DNA of 64,000 bases, taken from Cyrtodaria siliqua. Its lineage: Eukaryota > Mollusca > Bivalvia > Adapedonta > Hiatellidae. The notes below the pieces were generated by a model. It saw nothing but the letters and a program-made list of their open reading frames with translations, was not told the origin of the DNA and did no database searches. This document shows positions 1-11,752 of this stretch, piece by piece. The stretch's first letter is position 1; each line of letters begins with the position of its first letter. Position numbers and translations under genes: made by a program. Location of the stretch: assembly GCA_037043455.1 (NCBI GenBank), contig JAWPHD010001802.1, forward strand, positions 124,001 through 188,000, given 5' to 3'.

Positions 1-885
1 CACACAGCCCTAGTGGGTAACATGATGGACAAGTACAGTGTGTGTGTACTGCAGATAAGAACCACACAGCCCTAGAGGGTAACATGATGGACAAGTACCA
101 TGTGTGTGTACTGCAGATTAGTACCACACATCCCTAGTGGGTAACATGATGGACAAGTACCATGCGTGTGTACTGCAGATTAGTACCACACAGCCCTAGA
201 GGGTAACATGATGGACAAATACCATGTGGGTGTACTGCAGATTAGTACCACACAGCCCTAGTGGGTAACATGATGGACAAGTACTGCATGATTAGTACCA
301 CACATCCCTAGAGGGTAACATGATGGACAAGTACCGCATGTGTGTACTGCAGATTAGTACCACACAGCCCTAGAGGGTCACATGATGGACAAGTACCGCG
401 CGTGTGTATTGCAGATTAGTACCACACAGCCCTAGAGGGTAACATGATGGACAAGTACCGCGTGTGTGTATTGCATTTTTAGTACCACACAGCCCTAGAG
501 GGTAACATGATGGACAAGTACCGTGTGTGTGTATTGCATATTAGTACCACACAGCCCTAGAGGGTAACATGATGGACAAGTTCTGCATGTGTGTATTACA
601 GATTAGTACCACACAGCCCTAGTGGGTAACATGATGGACAAGTACCATAGTGTGTGTATTGCATATTAGTACCACACAGCCCTAGAGGGTAACATGATGG
701 ACAAGTTCTGCATGTGTGTATTGCAGATTAGTACCACACAGCCTTAGTGGGTAACATGATGGACAAGTACCGTGGTGTGTGTATTGCAGATTAGTACCAC
801 ACAGCCTTAGTGGGTAACATGATGGACAAGTACCGTGGTGTGTGTATTGCAGATTAGTACCACAAAGCCTTAGTGGGTAACATCA
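1..885. repeat. 62-bp satellite array, about 14 copies
   Basis: The unit of about 60-62 bp contains ACCACACAGCCCTAG, GGGTAACATGATGGACAAG and a TGTGTGTATTGCAGATTAGT end. Copies are near-identical, with differences mostly in the variable TACCGNGTGTG part. The array runs off the left edge and breaks off near 885 inside a unit. Confidence 0.93.
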
Positions 886-1740
886 GTTTTTAAACAAGAG
901 GCCCATGAGGCTTTAAGGTGATTACCTGAGTGTTACCCTGAAGGTATGAACCTGGGTTTGACAAGAAATGTGACATACGGACAGTGTGTGTGTAGTTTGA
1001 AGGTTTAGAGTCCGTCCGCCAACTAACACGTCAAGGTAACCCTGACGCGATGGGCACAATAGAGTCTGGACTTTTCTAGATGAGTATGTAGGTTGATCTG
1101 GTGCTGCTGTGTAGTGTAGTCGCTTCTCTTGTAGGTATGTAATGTTGTGTCGCTGCTGCTCTATGTAGTTTCGCTGTGGCGGTGAGGTGGGGATCTGGAC
1201 GACGTCTAGGTGGTGCTGTCTACGCTACTCGACGAACCCCTTGAGGGCCTCACCAGCCGACTGCAACCTGCGTCCCCGGTGGCTATAGCAACTATCGTAA
1301 TATAGTTCTATGCTCTACAGGCATGCAGGTTGTTGATTCCTTCGCTCTGTGTACACCGCCAGGCTTCCCCACGTAGCCGTGTAGTTGTTCCTGGCGCTGT
1401 TCCACGCTGGCGGGACGAAGGAAACATCTTCACTCTCGGTCAGTCAGCAATCATTCCGTTTAGTACTGCGTCATATAACCTCTCGGCTATACTACAAGTA
1501 CACTGGATCCGCAGCCCACTACCTGTGGTCTATGTGGGTGCTGGTCTATGTGGGTGCTGGTCTATGTGGGTGCTGGTCCTATGTGGGTGCTGGTCTATGT
1601 GGGTGCTGGTCTATGTGGGTACTTGATTGCTGACAGTGCCCACTCGGCGCCGTGCACGCGATGAAGATAACAGGTGGGACGTGACAGACGTGACAGTTCA
1701 ATCACTAACATTTTATACTACCTGGTCTTCGACATCGGGG
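886..1740. other. Unassigned intronic DNA with a 16-bp minisatellite
   Basis: 886-1530 begins with AACAAGAGGCCCATGAGG, a bivalve-type repeat start, followed by a GC-richer stretch with no recognisable gene. At 1529-1622 the 16-bp unit CTATGTGGGTGCTGGT is repeated about five times, one copy having an extra C. The open frames across it are by-products of the repeat. Confidence 0.6.
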
Positions 1741-3290
1741 ACATAAAAACACAAACTTGATACAGCCCAAACCAATGGAACATTTATACGATATTTCACT
1801 AGAATGGAATAAATTATTGTGATTTTAAACTTTATTAAGTTTGATCCAGTTTTAGCGCTTGTGGTTATGTTGGATGAGAGATGGGCACGAACAACAAAAA
1901 TCTAAAAGGGGCAATCCCAAGTACATGCAACATGTGAGAGTTCTATGCCTTGTAGTTTCAGAAAAAATATTTTTAACGTTTTCCCCTCTACTGGTGAGGG
2001 GCCATTTTCCGTCCAAGCCCAGTTTCCGTCATTCTCATTTATCAAGAGGCCCAAGAGGGCCTGTAGACGCTCTTCTGTGTAAAGAGCTTTTATTGGGAGA
2101 TCAGGAGAAGTAATTGGTACAAAGCTTGTGTTACCCGCTATAAACATGTGATGATTTGTTGCAAAACTATAACTGGTTTTATATGATATTTCACTGGAAT
2201 GGATTAAGTGGTTTCGGAGGAGATGTTGTATGAAATCTCTTTAAATTTGACCTAATTTTAGCCATGGTGAACATTTTGGATGACTGACGGTTGTGATTAA
2301 GTTTCATCAAAATCCTTCAACCGGTTTCAGAGAAGATGTCATTTTTAGCCTTTTCCTATATAACTCTATGTAAACTTTGGATTGACGTGGTGGCCATTTT
2401 GATTATACGACAATAACTAAAAACACAACTTGATAGAGGCCAACCCAAGGAACATGTTAATGATATTTCACAAGAATGGAATAAGTGTTTTCGGAGGACA
2501 TTTTGTTTGAAATTTCCTTAAATTTGACCTAGTTTTAGCTATGGTGGCCATCTTGGATGACTGGCAGCCCCAAAAAACACAAATCTAAGAGGAACTATCC
2601 CAAAGATCATTGTGATTTAAGTTTCATCAAAATCCTTCAAGCGGTTTCAGAGAAAATGTCATTTTTAACGTTTTCCTATATAACTCTATGTAAACTTTGG
2701 GTCGCTGTGGCGGCCATTTTGATTATTCGACGATAACGAAAAACACAAACTTGATAGAGGCCAACCCAAGCAACATATTTATGGTATTTCACAATAATGG
2801 AATCTTGGATGACTGCCGGCCGCGAAAAACATAAACCTGAGGGGGACTATCCTAAAGATCATTGTAAAGAAGTTTCATCAAAATCCTTCAAGCGGTTTCA
2901 AAAAATATGTCATATTTAGCCTTTTCCTATATAACTCTATGTAAACTTTGAGTCGCCGTGGCGGCCATTTTGATTATTAGACGATAATGAAAAACACAAA
3001 CTTGATAGAGGCCAACCCAAGCAACATATTTATGGTATTTCACAATAATGGAATAAGTGGTTTCGGAGGAGATGTCGTTTGAAATTTCCTTAGTTTTAGC
3101 CATGGTGGCCATCTTGGATGACTGGCGGCCATGAAAAAAACAAATCTGAGAGGGGCCCTCCCAAGTAACATTGTGATGAAGTTTCATCAAAATACTTCAA
3201 GCAGTTTCAGAGGAGATGTCGATTTTATAAAATTGCTAACAGACAGACGGACGAAAAGTGATCGCATGACTGTTTTTACACTGCAAATTA
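1741..3290 (+). repeat. AAGAGGCCCAAGAGGGCC-type dispersed repeat, copy 1
   Basis: Multi-unit repeat with recurring blocks: AAACTTGATAGAGGCCAACCC, TTTCGGAGGAGATGTCG, TTGACCTAGTTTTAGCCATGG and CCTATATAACTCTATGTAAAC. Internal period is roughly 250-280 bp. The block from AAGAGGCCCAAGAGGGCC (2044) to the GACAGACGGACG end near 3260 is repeated, with rearranged units, at 12349-13690. No coding sequence. Confidence 0.8.
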
Positions 3291-3980
3291 CTGACACAAT
3301 GTTATTTATTCACAGTCGTTTAGCACTAAAGATTGTAAACAGAAGAAACAACCAAAATGTAAATAAGCGTTTCAAAAAATGAAAGGGTTTTGTCCGAAAA
3401 GTGTGTTTACTTCCTTATATGGCGTTGGGGATGCACGCGCATACGCATAATAAATTATTAAAAAAAACAAACTTTGTTATAACTTCATATGTTTATCACT
3501 CATCAGGGGACGCTGTTAAAATATACCTTGAGAATATATTTTAATCAAAGAGAGGCAACTCGTACAACCTGTATCTGTTTGATTTACAAAGAGTTACTCA
3601 TTGTTATAGTGAAATTGACGTCGGGAAAAATATTACATTGACATTACCAGACGCATTGTTATAGCGACAGTGGTGAATGGTGGAACAATACAAACATACA
3701 ATTTTTTCAATGAATTTAATTCATAAAATTTTACTGTATCATGACTTAGTTGAATCTATCACTCAATAAAAAGCATGACGGAAACTGGGCTTGTAAACAA
3801 AATGATTTCTCAGTCTTAGTCTATTTATACAAAGGTCACGTGCCACTTACATAATTTATATAAAACCAAATATTTTGGTGTCAAATTTCCAGGAAGAGGT
3901 AACCTACAGAAAATAGAGTAAAAATTGTCAAGATACATAGATGTGTCTGAAAAATTATTTTATGTTTACATAAGTCACGG
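3291..3980. other. No feature seen
   Basis: AT-rich intronic sequence without long open frames, tandem units or recognised element ends. Confidence 0.5.
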
Positions 3981-4480
3981 AAAGTGTCCCCCGACCAGTA
4001 TAAGTCTGGGGCTGGAACAAATTTTACCCCAAAGTCAATACTATAACAACTTGGTAGAGGACAAAAAGCTTACGCTACTGTAAAATATTAGACCTGTAGC
4101 TTTTCTTGTTTCAGAAAAGAAGATTTTTTAATGATTTTCCTATATAACTCTATGTAAAACTGTGAACTCCAGGGTGGGGCCAGACTTGACACCAGGGTTA
4201 CCATTTGACCAAACTTGGTAAAGGACCATATGACAGCTCAATGCACTGTGGTTGCAGAGAAGAAGATTTTTCAAATTGTTCCTTGTAAGTCTACATGTAC
4301 ATGTATGTAAAACATGCAAAATCTCTATATACAATCTTTGGACACCTAGGGCATGACCATTTTTTACCCCAGGGACATCATTCTACCCAATATGATAGTC
4401 TAGGGGCTGGTGATCATTTATAACGAAAAACTGTCAAAATCTGCTCAGTGTAGTCTTGGCCAGCCAAGACCGTAGTCTTA
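3981..4480 (+). repeat. Decayed dispersed repeat related to the 1.7-kb element
   Basis: Two or three degenerate units with CTATATAACTCTATGTAAAAC, 'gaccaaacttggtaaaggacc' type phrases and ACCCCAGGG. The wording is similar to the repeat at 1741-3290 but too diverged to delimit. Confidence 0.5.
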
Positions 4481-5141
4481 CTTTCAGATATCGGTCTGGG
4501 CAGATTTGGCCAAATAAAGAGCACGCAAGCGATTAGCCGATTTTAATTGCGTGTTTTTCCACGCACATAAAGTCGACATTTTCATGACGTGTTGTTGTAA
4601 ATAACTGTGACGTCACTTTTTCATGCACACGTTACAGTTTAAAAAGTCATTTGCTGCTTCTCACAAGTTTAAATAAATTGAACATATGTTTTATGAGTAT
4701 CATAGAATCTCTCAGTCTCGCCAAAATCGCCCCTAACGTGAGGAAAAATCGCCCCTTTTCTCCCCCTTGGTCTGAAGATCATAGCATAGTGAAGAAATCA
4801 GAAGTAAGTCCGGTGACCGAGGCCATGTTCAGTGGTTCTTAAAAATATTTTTTAATGGCAGCCATCTTGGATACATGTGGCGTGGCGCTGACCTAATTTC
4901 AACAAATTTGAAAACCATAATCTTAGAATCATCAATGTGAAGTTTGGTCAAAACTGATTATCGTCAGTTCAGGTGATCAGAAAATAATTGCCTCACAAAG
5001 TCAGATCATTACATCACAGTCCAATACATTATACGATTAAATATAAGGAATCAACCAAATATTTAACTCATGGATATAAAGTGTGCCGAAGAGATTTTTG
5101 GAGACAGTCATTTTAAATATGTTTATTTCATCTCCACCTAC

Positions 5142-5270
5142 CTTTGGAGTTTGCAGGATTACACCAAAAGCACTGAATGTGTCGTATAATAACTTCTCAT
5201 CCACCTCGGGATCCAGGTTTCCAATAAATATATTTGCACCAACATCGAGATTTCGCTGGTTTGCTGAAGC
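5142..5270 (-). CDS. SF3B4: SF3B4 coding exon 4 (residues 89-131; linker and start of RRM2)
   Basis: The acceptor is CACATTTCAG|GCT and the donor is CCAAAG|GTAGGT. The 129 nt make 43 codons in phase 0 at both ends: the linker [13 protein letters not shown], then RRM2 with its RNP2 IFIGNL at about 102-107, then [17 protein letters not shown] and ILQTPK. The next exon should begin with the family's IMRDPDTG stretch. It was looked for in 1-5100 on the minus strand and not found, so the intron continues past the left edge. Confidence 0.94.
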
Positions 5271-6720
5271 CTGAAATGTGTAATAATAATTAATTATTCA
5301 TGATAATATGAAAAGGTTACTGTACATTCTACCTTGCATTCATAAGGAAGTTGGAGCTATCTTCAAAATGCATTTAACCCTGAACCCGCTACATATACAT
5401 AATGAACTGTTCTTTCTTTGAATTAAGACCATTCCATTTATGGGATAAAGGGGTGTTTTGGGGGAAATGACTGACAGCAGCCAGACATTGTAAACCCTGA
5501 TCAGTCTGCGAGTAAAGGCTGTTGGTCTTTTTGAACTTTACGATCATGAGGAAGTGTTGAGTGCCCACTGATTAGTTGTACACACAGCAGCATAAACTGG
5601 AACAATGGCAAGACAATTTTATGTTTAATCAAATCAATCAACATGAAACAATATAAAAGGTGCGATTACTCAAAATATTGGTACAATTTTAGAATGAAGT
5701 GGCTTTTATTACTTATTCTATGCATGATAGTCGTGGTGTATGTAGCATTTCTGAATTTTGTCTCACAGTGCAACGTGGTTAGGTGAACTTGTTTTATATG
5801 CCTCAGCTGAGCCTTACATTTTTGTCTGTGTTATAAATATATTATTTATTTTATTTCTATGAATGTTAGCAAACTGAAATGTATTTAATAAAAATAATAA
5901 ATGGTCTAGTAAATTGTGACAAGAGAGTCTGTCTTTTTATATTTTCTTATTATATGCATGCATTCATTCTGTCCCTTTTAAAATTTTAGTCGTTAAATAT
6001 AATTTTTAATTTTTTTTGAATATTGGACAACTCAACTTTTATTTATAAGCACTAAAGCAGAATGCAGCATGCATATGATATGGAAATATTGATACCCTAT
6101 AGGTTCATATTAAAGCATACTCTTTTAACTTACTATTGATGTGTATGCAAACACGAGGTTTTAGCGCCTTCAATATCTGGCTTAAGACATTCTAATCTGG
6201 CTAAAGGAATGTTTAGGGCTTTAGCCAGATTTGGGTTAAGGGTTTAAAATCCTAGCGCTTGCCTAGACATAATACTGACAACCCGAATGCAGTGTATTAC
6301 TATTAGCCTGCCAACCGTGCAGTCGAAAATCAAGGCCAATTTTTTTATTGTTAAATGCTTTGTATACATTTATTGAAGAAAATCTAAAATGTACCATTTT
6401 CAACTTTATCTGTAAAAACAAAAAACCTCCAGAGACACCTTTTTGGTGCAGATTGGCTCTAGCAAAATGTTTTGGCAAGCAACAAGCAATTAGCAATCAA
6501 AACCGCCCGCGGCCTTTTTACAGAATTTTGGGAAGGGGCCCTAGCTTTTTTTGTGAGAAAAATTGGTGCGATATTTGAAGTTTTGGGGAAAAATAGTCGC
6601 CATAAGATGAATAGTCGTCATCGGTACTCAATAATTTTGTACAAATTTAAGTTCGGAAATGATAAACAAATGAATACCTTACCATGTTTAGCTGCAAAAT
6701 ATGTGTTCCTGTGTTCTGAA
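5271..6720. other. Intron 3 sequence, mostly unassigned
   Basis: AT-rich. Around 6340-6430 there is a block (TTTATTGAAGAAA, GTACC, ATCTGTAAAAACA) similar to 10030-10105, into which hAT-like elements have jumped at the second place. 6430-6600 has the GGGGCCCTAG style of the CAGGG family but no clear ends. Confidence 0.45.
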
Positions 6721-6726
6721 GGTATT

Positions 6727-7640
6727 GTGACCTTGAACTTTGAGCTACAGACCTGGGTCTCGCGCGCGACACGCTGTCTCATTATCGTGAACATTTGTGC
6801 CAAGTTATTTCAAAATCCTACAATGCATGACAAAGTTACAGCCCGGACAAGCCTATTTCTGACCTTTAACCTCCAAGTGTGACCTTGACCTTTGAGCTAT
6901 GGACCTGAGTCTTGCGCGCGATATGCCGTGACATTATGGTGAACATTTGTCCCAAGTTATTTCAAAATCCCTCAATGCATGACAAAGTTACGGCCCGGAC
7001 AAGCCTATTTCTGACCTTTTACCTCTCCAAGTGTGACCTTGACCTAAGAGCTACAGACCTGGGTCTTGCGTGCGGCACGCCGTCTCATTATGGTAAATAT
7101 TTGTGCCAAGTTATTTCAAAATCCCTTGATGCATGACAAAGTTACAGCCCGGACAAGCATTTTTCTGACATTTAACCTCCAACTGTGACCTTGACCTTTG
7201 AGCTATGGACCTGGGTCTTGCGCGCGACACACCGTCTCATAATGGTGAACATTTGTGCCAAGTTATTTCAAAATCCCACAATGCATGACAAAGTAACAGT
7301 CCAGACAAGCCTATTTCTGACCTTTAACCTCCGAGTGTGACCTTGACCTTTGGGCTACAGAACTGGATCTTGCGCGCAAAACGCCGTCTCATTATGGTGA
7401 ACATTAATGCCGAGTTATTTCAAAATCCCACGATGCATGACAAAGTTTCAGCCCGGACAAGCGTATTTCTGACCTTTAGCCTCCAACTGTGACCTTGATC
7501 TTTGAGCTAGGGACCTGGATCTTGAGCGCGACACACCGTCACATTATGGTTAACATTTGTGCCAAGTTATTTTAAAATCCCACGATGCATGACAAAGTTA
7601 CAGTCCGGACAAAATAATAGACTGACGGATGGGCGGGGGG
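6727..7640 (+). repeat. Tandem repeat, period ~152 bp, six copies
   Basis: GTGACCTTGA recurs at 6727, 6879, 7033, 7185, 7336 and 7489. Each unit also has GACCTGGGTCTTGCGCGC, TTTCAAAATCCC and ATGCATGACAAAGTTACAG. It ends in a GACTGACGGATGGGCGGG tail. Confidence 0.92.
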
Positions 7641-7915
7641 CAAACCTAAAGTCCCCTCCAGTCCGGACCGGTAGGAGACTAATAAATCATAAACTGCCAA
7701 AACTATACATATAATTAGTCAGAATTCATAAATTTCACATTTTTATTTATTACAAGATTCTGCAATCAGCTTACTGCTGAATCACTGAAATGCACTTCAC
7801 TTTCAGAGATTTTTTCCTTCATAAACAGAACATCGGTCTCTTCCCTAGCAAATAAACATATTTCCCCCCCTCTTTGGCTTAGAAAATTACCCTAATCCAG
7901 GGTAAAATCCAGCCA
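7641..7915. other. Spacer between two tandem arrays
   Basis: AT-rich, no element recognised; a short C-rich tract lies near 7864. Confidence 0.4.
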
Positions 7916-9240
7916 GGGGATCAGGAGAACTAGTCCGGACAAAGATTGTGTATTAAAACCTTAAAAGGGCCATAACTCTGCCAAAATCATTCAACCAGAA
8001 CACGACAATGATATACGCAACCAAGTTTTGTGGAAAGCCGACCAGTGGTTGAGGAGGACTAGTCGGGACAAATTCTGTGTATTAAAACCGTTAAAAAAGA
8101 GCCACAACTCCACCAAAAATCATTCAACTGGAACACGACAATGATATGCGCAAGTAGGCTTGGTACTGATCATTCCTGCGAAGTTTCACTGAAATCCAGT
8201 CAGGAGTTCAGGAAAACTAGTCTGGATAAAGTTTGTGTATAATGGAACATATCTCTGTCTAAAATCATTCAACAGGAACACGGCAATGAAAATATTAACT
8301 AGACTTTGTACTGATCATCCCTGCGAAGTTTCGTTGAAATCCGGCCAAGGGTTCAGGAGAACTAGTCTGTACAAAGTTAGTGTATTAAAACCTTTAAAGG
8401 GCCATAACTCTGCCAAAAATGATTCAACCGGAACATGGCGATGACATGTGCAACTATGTTTGGTACTGATCATCCCTGCGAAGTTTCGTTGAAATCCGGT
8501 CAGGGGTTCAGTAGAACTAGTCCGGACAAAGTTTGTGTACTAAAACCTTTAAAGGGCCATAACTCTGCCAAAAATCATCAATCATAACAAGGTGATGATA
8601 CTGAAATCTGGCCAGGAGTTCAGAAGAGACTAATTTGGACAAAGTTTGTGTATTAAAACCTTTAAAGGGCCATAACTATGCAAAAAATCGGAACACGGTG
8701 ATGATATGCACAACTAGGCTTGATAATGATCAACATTGCAAAGTTTCATTTAAATCTGGCCAGGGCTCAGGAGAACTAGTCCGGACAAAGTTTGTGCATT
8801 AAAACCTTTAAAGGGCCATAACTCTATCAAAAATCGTTCAACCGGAACACAGCGATGACATGCACAACTAAGCTTGATACTAATTATCCCTGCAAAGTTT
8901 TGTTGAAATCCGGCCAGGGGTTCAGGAGAACTAGTCTGGACAAAGATTGTGTACTAAAACCTTTAAAGGGCCATAACTTTGCCAAAATCATTCAACTAAA
9001 ACAGGGTGACTATGCACAACTAGGATTCACACTGATCATCCCTGTAAAGTTTCGTTGAAATCCGGCCAGGGGTTCAGGAGAACTAGTCCGGAAAAAAGTT
9101 TGTGAACTTGAATCTTTAAAGGGTCATAACTCTGCCAAAATCATTCAACCGGAACACGATGACAATATGCACAACTAGGATTGGTACTGATCATCCCTGC
9201 ACAGTTACGTTGAAATCTGGCCAAAGAAGGCTGTATCGTT
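7916..9240 (+). repeat. Tandem repeat, period ~150 bp, about nine copies
   Basis: The unit contains CAGGAGAACTAGTCCGGAC, AAAGTTTGTGTATTAAAACC, AAAGGGCCATAACTCTGCC, ATCATTCAACCGGAACAC and GGTACTGATCATCCCTGC. Several units are deleted internally (e.g. around 8580-8700). It carries the GGCCATAACTC motif shared with other, otherwise unrelated arrays here. Confidence 0.92.
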
Positions 9241-9560
9241 TGGTAAAGATCAGATGAAAAATGAAGGCCCTATCGTCTTAATGAGGCAAAATATAGCGTT
9301 TTTAACTAAATCAAGGGCCACAACTATGCTGTTACTGGTCCAATCTGGCTGGTTTTCGAACTTGACCAGGCTTTCATTGATATTAACAATCTGGTAAAGA
9401 TCGGATGAAAAGTGAAGGCCTATCATCTTAACAAGGCAAAATATAACATTTATAACTAAATCAAGGGCTATAACTCCGCTATGATCGGAAGAAAACTGAA
9501 GGCCCTATCGTCTTAATGGGACAAAAGTTAACGACGGACAACTCGGCATCCCATAGAGCT
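9241..9560 (+). repeat. Tandem repeat, period ~155 bp, about two copies
   Basis: GGTAAAGATC(A/G)GATGAAAA, GAAGGCCCTATCGTCTTAA and AACTAAATCAAGGGC recur. It ends in AACGACGGACAACTCGGC, the style of bivalve repeat ends. Confidence 0.8.
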
Positions 9561-9628
9561 AAAAACAACAATACACATATACCTAATATTTTGGCAACAA
9601 CAATTCCCCCTCTTACTTTCTCATTATT

Positions 9629-10025
9629 CAGGGCTCAATCTAGGCAAAGAATTTAGGGAGAAGTCACTTCTCCCTCAAGTGATTTTAGGGAGAAGTGGAG
9701 AGAATTTAGGGAGACTTCACGCGACGTGTATATGTAGACAACGGTTGAATATTCATCACCATGTATATCGCAGTGCAGTGAATACAGTGTAATGCACACT
9801 AATTCTTTTTACTCTATAATATGAGCTTGAAATAGTGATGCAAATTTCTATGATAATGGATTTATTACTATACTGTACCTTTTTTAAAAAAAAATAAAAA
9901 ATATATTTTTTATTTTTTTTTAAAATTTTTCGGCGACTTGAACTTCGCTTTGATGTGCTGCCAAGGCGAAGTCAAGAGATCGCGGGCGCGTTCTTCGCCC
10001 GTATCGCCCTGTAGATTGAGCCCTG
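9629..10025. mobile_element. Nonautonomous hAT-like DNA transposon (397 bp)
   Basis: Terminal inverted repeats CAGGGCTCAATCTA at both ends, with a direct repeat ATTATT on each side (9623-9628 and 10026-10031). CAGGG ends are typical of hAT elements, though hAT usually makes 8-bp duplications and only 6 bp match here. No transposase. Confidence 0.75.
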
Positions 10026-10107
10026 ATTATTGTTATGCTTTAGATACATTTATTAAGAAAGTGTATATAAAACGTACCTATTTCACCTTTAATTGTAGAA
10101 AAAATGC

Positions 10108-10543
10108 CAGGGCCCTCGATTCACATTTTTGGAGCCAAATTTTGGCCCCATTCCTCCTGCAGTGAAGTATTCTTTCCCCACCCTCCAATTTTTCTGAAAA
10201 TTCTCCCCGTCAAATAAAAGTACCGAATATTGTGCTGCCCGCTACTGCCCGGATGTAATACGGTGTCAACATAAACATGCGACAGTCGCACAATGCTAAA
10301 TCGTTAGAATATGAACAGCCTTATAGTATAGTGTTGAGATTCTACTGCGAAGGGTAGGTTATTTACATACATAAGGAATATGAAAAGTATATTTTTTAAT
10401 ACAACATTTTTTACAGAAATGGATATACATGTATAACTGATGAAAATTGTGTATTAAAAAATTCCCCTTTCATTTAAAATTGACGCAAAATTCCCCCCTC
10501 TAACGGTCCCGGCCCCAAAGCCCAATATAGAAAGAGGGCCCTG
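10108..10543. mobile_element. Nonautonomous CAGGG element (436 bp)
   Basis: Ends CAGGGCCCTC and GAGGGCCCTG are inverted, flanked by the direct repeat AATGC (10103-10107, 10544-10548). The interior has the AATTCCCC / CCCATTCC language shared with copies at 16299-16612 and 17565-17800. It lies 83 bp from the preceding hAT-like element. Confidence 0.7.
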
Positions 10544-10637
10544 AATGCTCAAAAGCCACATTTTTTTTTTTTTTATGTGCACATCAAAGTGTTCAAGTTC
10601 TGCCTAATACACTGTTTCCTCTATATCTCGATTCCGT

Positions 10638-10878
10638 CTGTGTGTTCTTGGGCAAGACACTTTTCCTTAGCCTCGTCCGTCGGATGGGGACGTAAACCGG
10701 GCGGTCCCGTGTATCGGTCTATCCTCCGAGCACGTTAAAGAACCATAGGAATCTATTCGATAATAAGAGTAGGGCAGGTTCCCGGATTCCTATGTATCCT
10801 TCCCCTCTCTCTGGGGCGGCTCTAAATAACCTATACTGTGTTGATGAGCCGTTAAACAACATTCAATTCAATTCAATT
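10638..10878 (+). mobile_element. SINE-like element, family A (5'-truncated)
   Basis: Contains TTCTTGGGCAAGACACTTTT, a core widespread in metazoan SINEs, followed by a 3' part GATGAGCCGTTAAACAACATT and a simple tail (CAATT)n. No tRNA-like A/B boxes were seen, so the head seems missing. A second, reverse copy of the 3' part is at 18013-18110. Confidence 0.6.
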
Positions 10879-11328
10879 ATATATTTGAAAAAATTACACT
10901 ATTTTTTCTTTATGACTGAAAATCATATCTGATGAATCTGAGTTCTTTCACAGCACAAAAACATGGTGCGAATATGTATCACAAACCTTAAAAAAACATG
11001 GTGTGAATATGTATCACAAACCTTACAATTCCATAAGACAACAACTCTCGTATGTAAAAGACAAAACTGACAATCTCAAAAAATTCAATGTGGTGTATTA
11101 CTTGAAATGTGACAATTGCAACAAAGATTACGTGTGTGAAACTGGTAGATGCTTAGAAATTAGAATGAAAAAACATCTGACTAGATCCATTGCTCGAACA
11201 CAGGCACACCTTCAACTCGGTTGACACCAAGGTTTTTACCTCTGAAGACTTACATATCAAAAGACGAGCCAAGGCAGCCATTGAAATCAAACGACGACTC
11301 CCATCATTGAACAGGGATGAGGGCCTGG

Positions 11329-11440
11329 ATACGACGCCCTCCTGTTATCACGTGACCAGACTAAGTCACGTGATCTCCAGCAGTATACGACGCCCTCCTG
11401 TTATCACGTGACCAGACTAAGTCACGTGATCTCCAGCAGT
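11329..11440. repeat. 56-bp direct duplication, each copy with a 10-bp hairpin
   Basis: 11329-11384 and 11385-11440 are two exact or near-exact copies. Each contains ATCACGTGAC, 8 bases, then GTCACGTGAT, a perfect inverted repeat made of CACGTG E-box palindromes. It sits between the GIY-YIG frame and the hammerhead-like core. Confidence 0.93.
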
Positions 11441-11453
11441 AAACACCGATCAG

Positions 11454-11500
11454 CTGATGAAGGCTATGCAATATAGCCGAAATATCCAAGTAGGTCCTAT
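11454..11500 (+). ncRNA. Hammerhead-ribozyme-like core at a Penelope element end
   Basis: CTGATGA (11454-11460) is followed by an A, a 6-bp stem GGCTAT/ATAGCC with a 5-nt loop, and GAAA (11479-11482): the conserved strands flanking helix II of hammerhead ribozymes. Penelope-like elements are known to carry minimal hammerheads near their ends. One extra A precedes helix II, and helices I and III are not convincing, so this may be a relic. Confidence 0.4.
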
Positions 11501-11606
11501 TTGGCTCCAGATGGATAATAGAAATTTATTAAAAATAATGACATTTGTAGTTTTACTTATAAATATAGTTATACAGAACTGGTGTGACAACCTGATGACA
11601 ACCCAC

Positions 11607-11752
11607 CTTATTTACTCGTATAGGTTTGCCATACATTTTGATCATGTTCATGATTTTGATGGCATAATCGGCATCCTCCTCTCCCATAAACTCCACAAAT
11701 CCATACCCCTGATGTGTCTGAGTTACACGGTCCTTAGGCATGTGAACATTCA
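11607..11752 (-). CDS. SF3B4: SF3B4 coding exon 3 (residues 40-88; rest of RRM1)
   Basis: The acceptor is GTTTCTTTCAG|TG and the donor is AATAAG|GTGGGT. The 146 nt give the end of codon 40 plus 48 codons. Family landmarks in order are NVHMPKDRV, the RNP1 motif QGYGFVEF (about residues 54-61), [15 protein letters not shown] and YGKPIRVNK. The sequence stays open past both borders for some distance, but homology stops exactly at the splice sites. The exon lies just upstream (minus-strand sense) of a plus-strand GIY-YIG Penelope fragment inserted in intron 3. Confidence 0.95.

Larger units (their letters stand above)
10955..11500 (+). pseudogene. Penelope-like element 3' part: GIY-YIG endonuclease fragment
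   Basis: From about 11003 the frame reads MYHKPYNSIRQQLSYVKDK then VVYYLKCDNCNKDYVCETGR and LEIRMKKHL, the GIY-YIG core (YYLKC...YVCETGR...R..H) used by Penelope-like elements for target cleavage. A frameshift near 11190 moves the frame; it continues as EHRHTFNSVDTKVF, then KRRAKAAIEIKRRLPSLNRDEG. The usual GETGR glycine is Cys here (YVCETGR). The RT part is missing. Upstream a 34-bp segment containing AACATGGTG(C/T)GAATATG is doubled. Downstream are a 56-bp duplication and a hammerhead-like core. Inserted in SF3B4 intron 3; clearly decayed. Confidence 0.78.

Noticed and set aside
1..885. Regular ~60-bp repeats resembling a CRISPR array
   Set aside because: The whole unit is conserved, with no unique spacers, and the DNA is a eukaryotic intron; this is a satellite.
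1330..1633. Two overlapping frames of 82-98 codons
   Set aside because: Half of each is the 16-bp minisatellite (CGCWSMWVLV-like); no conserved motif.
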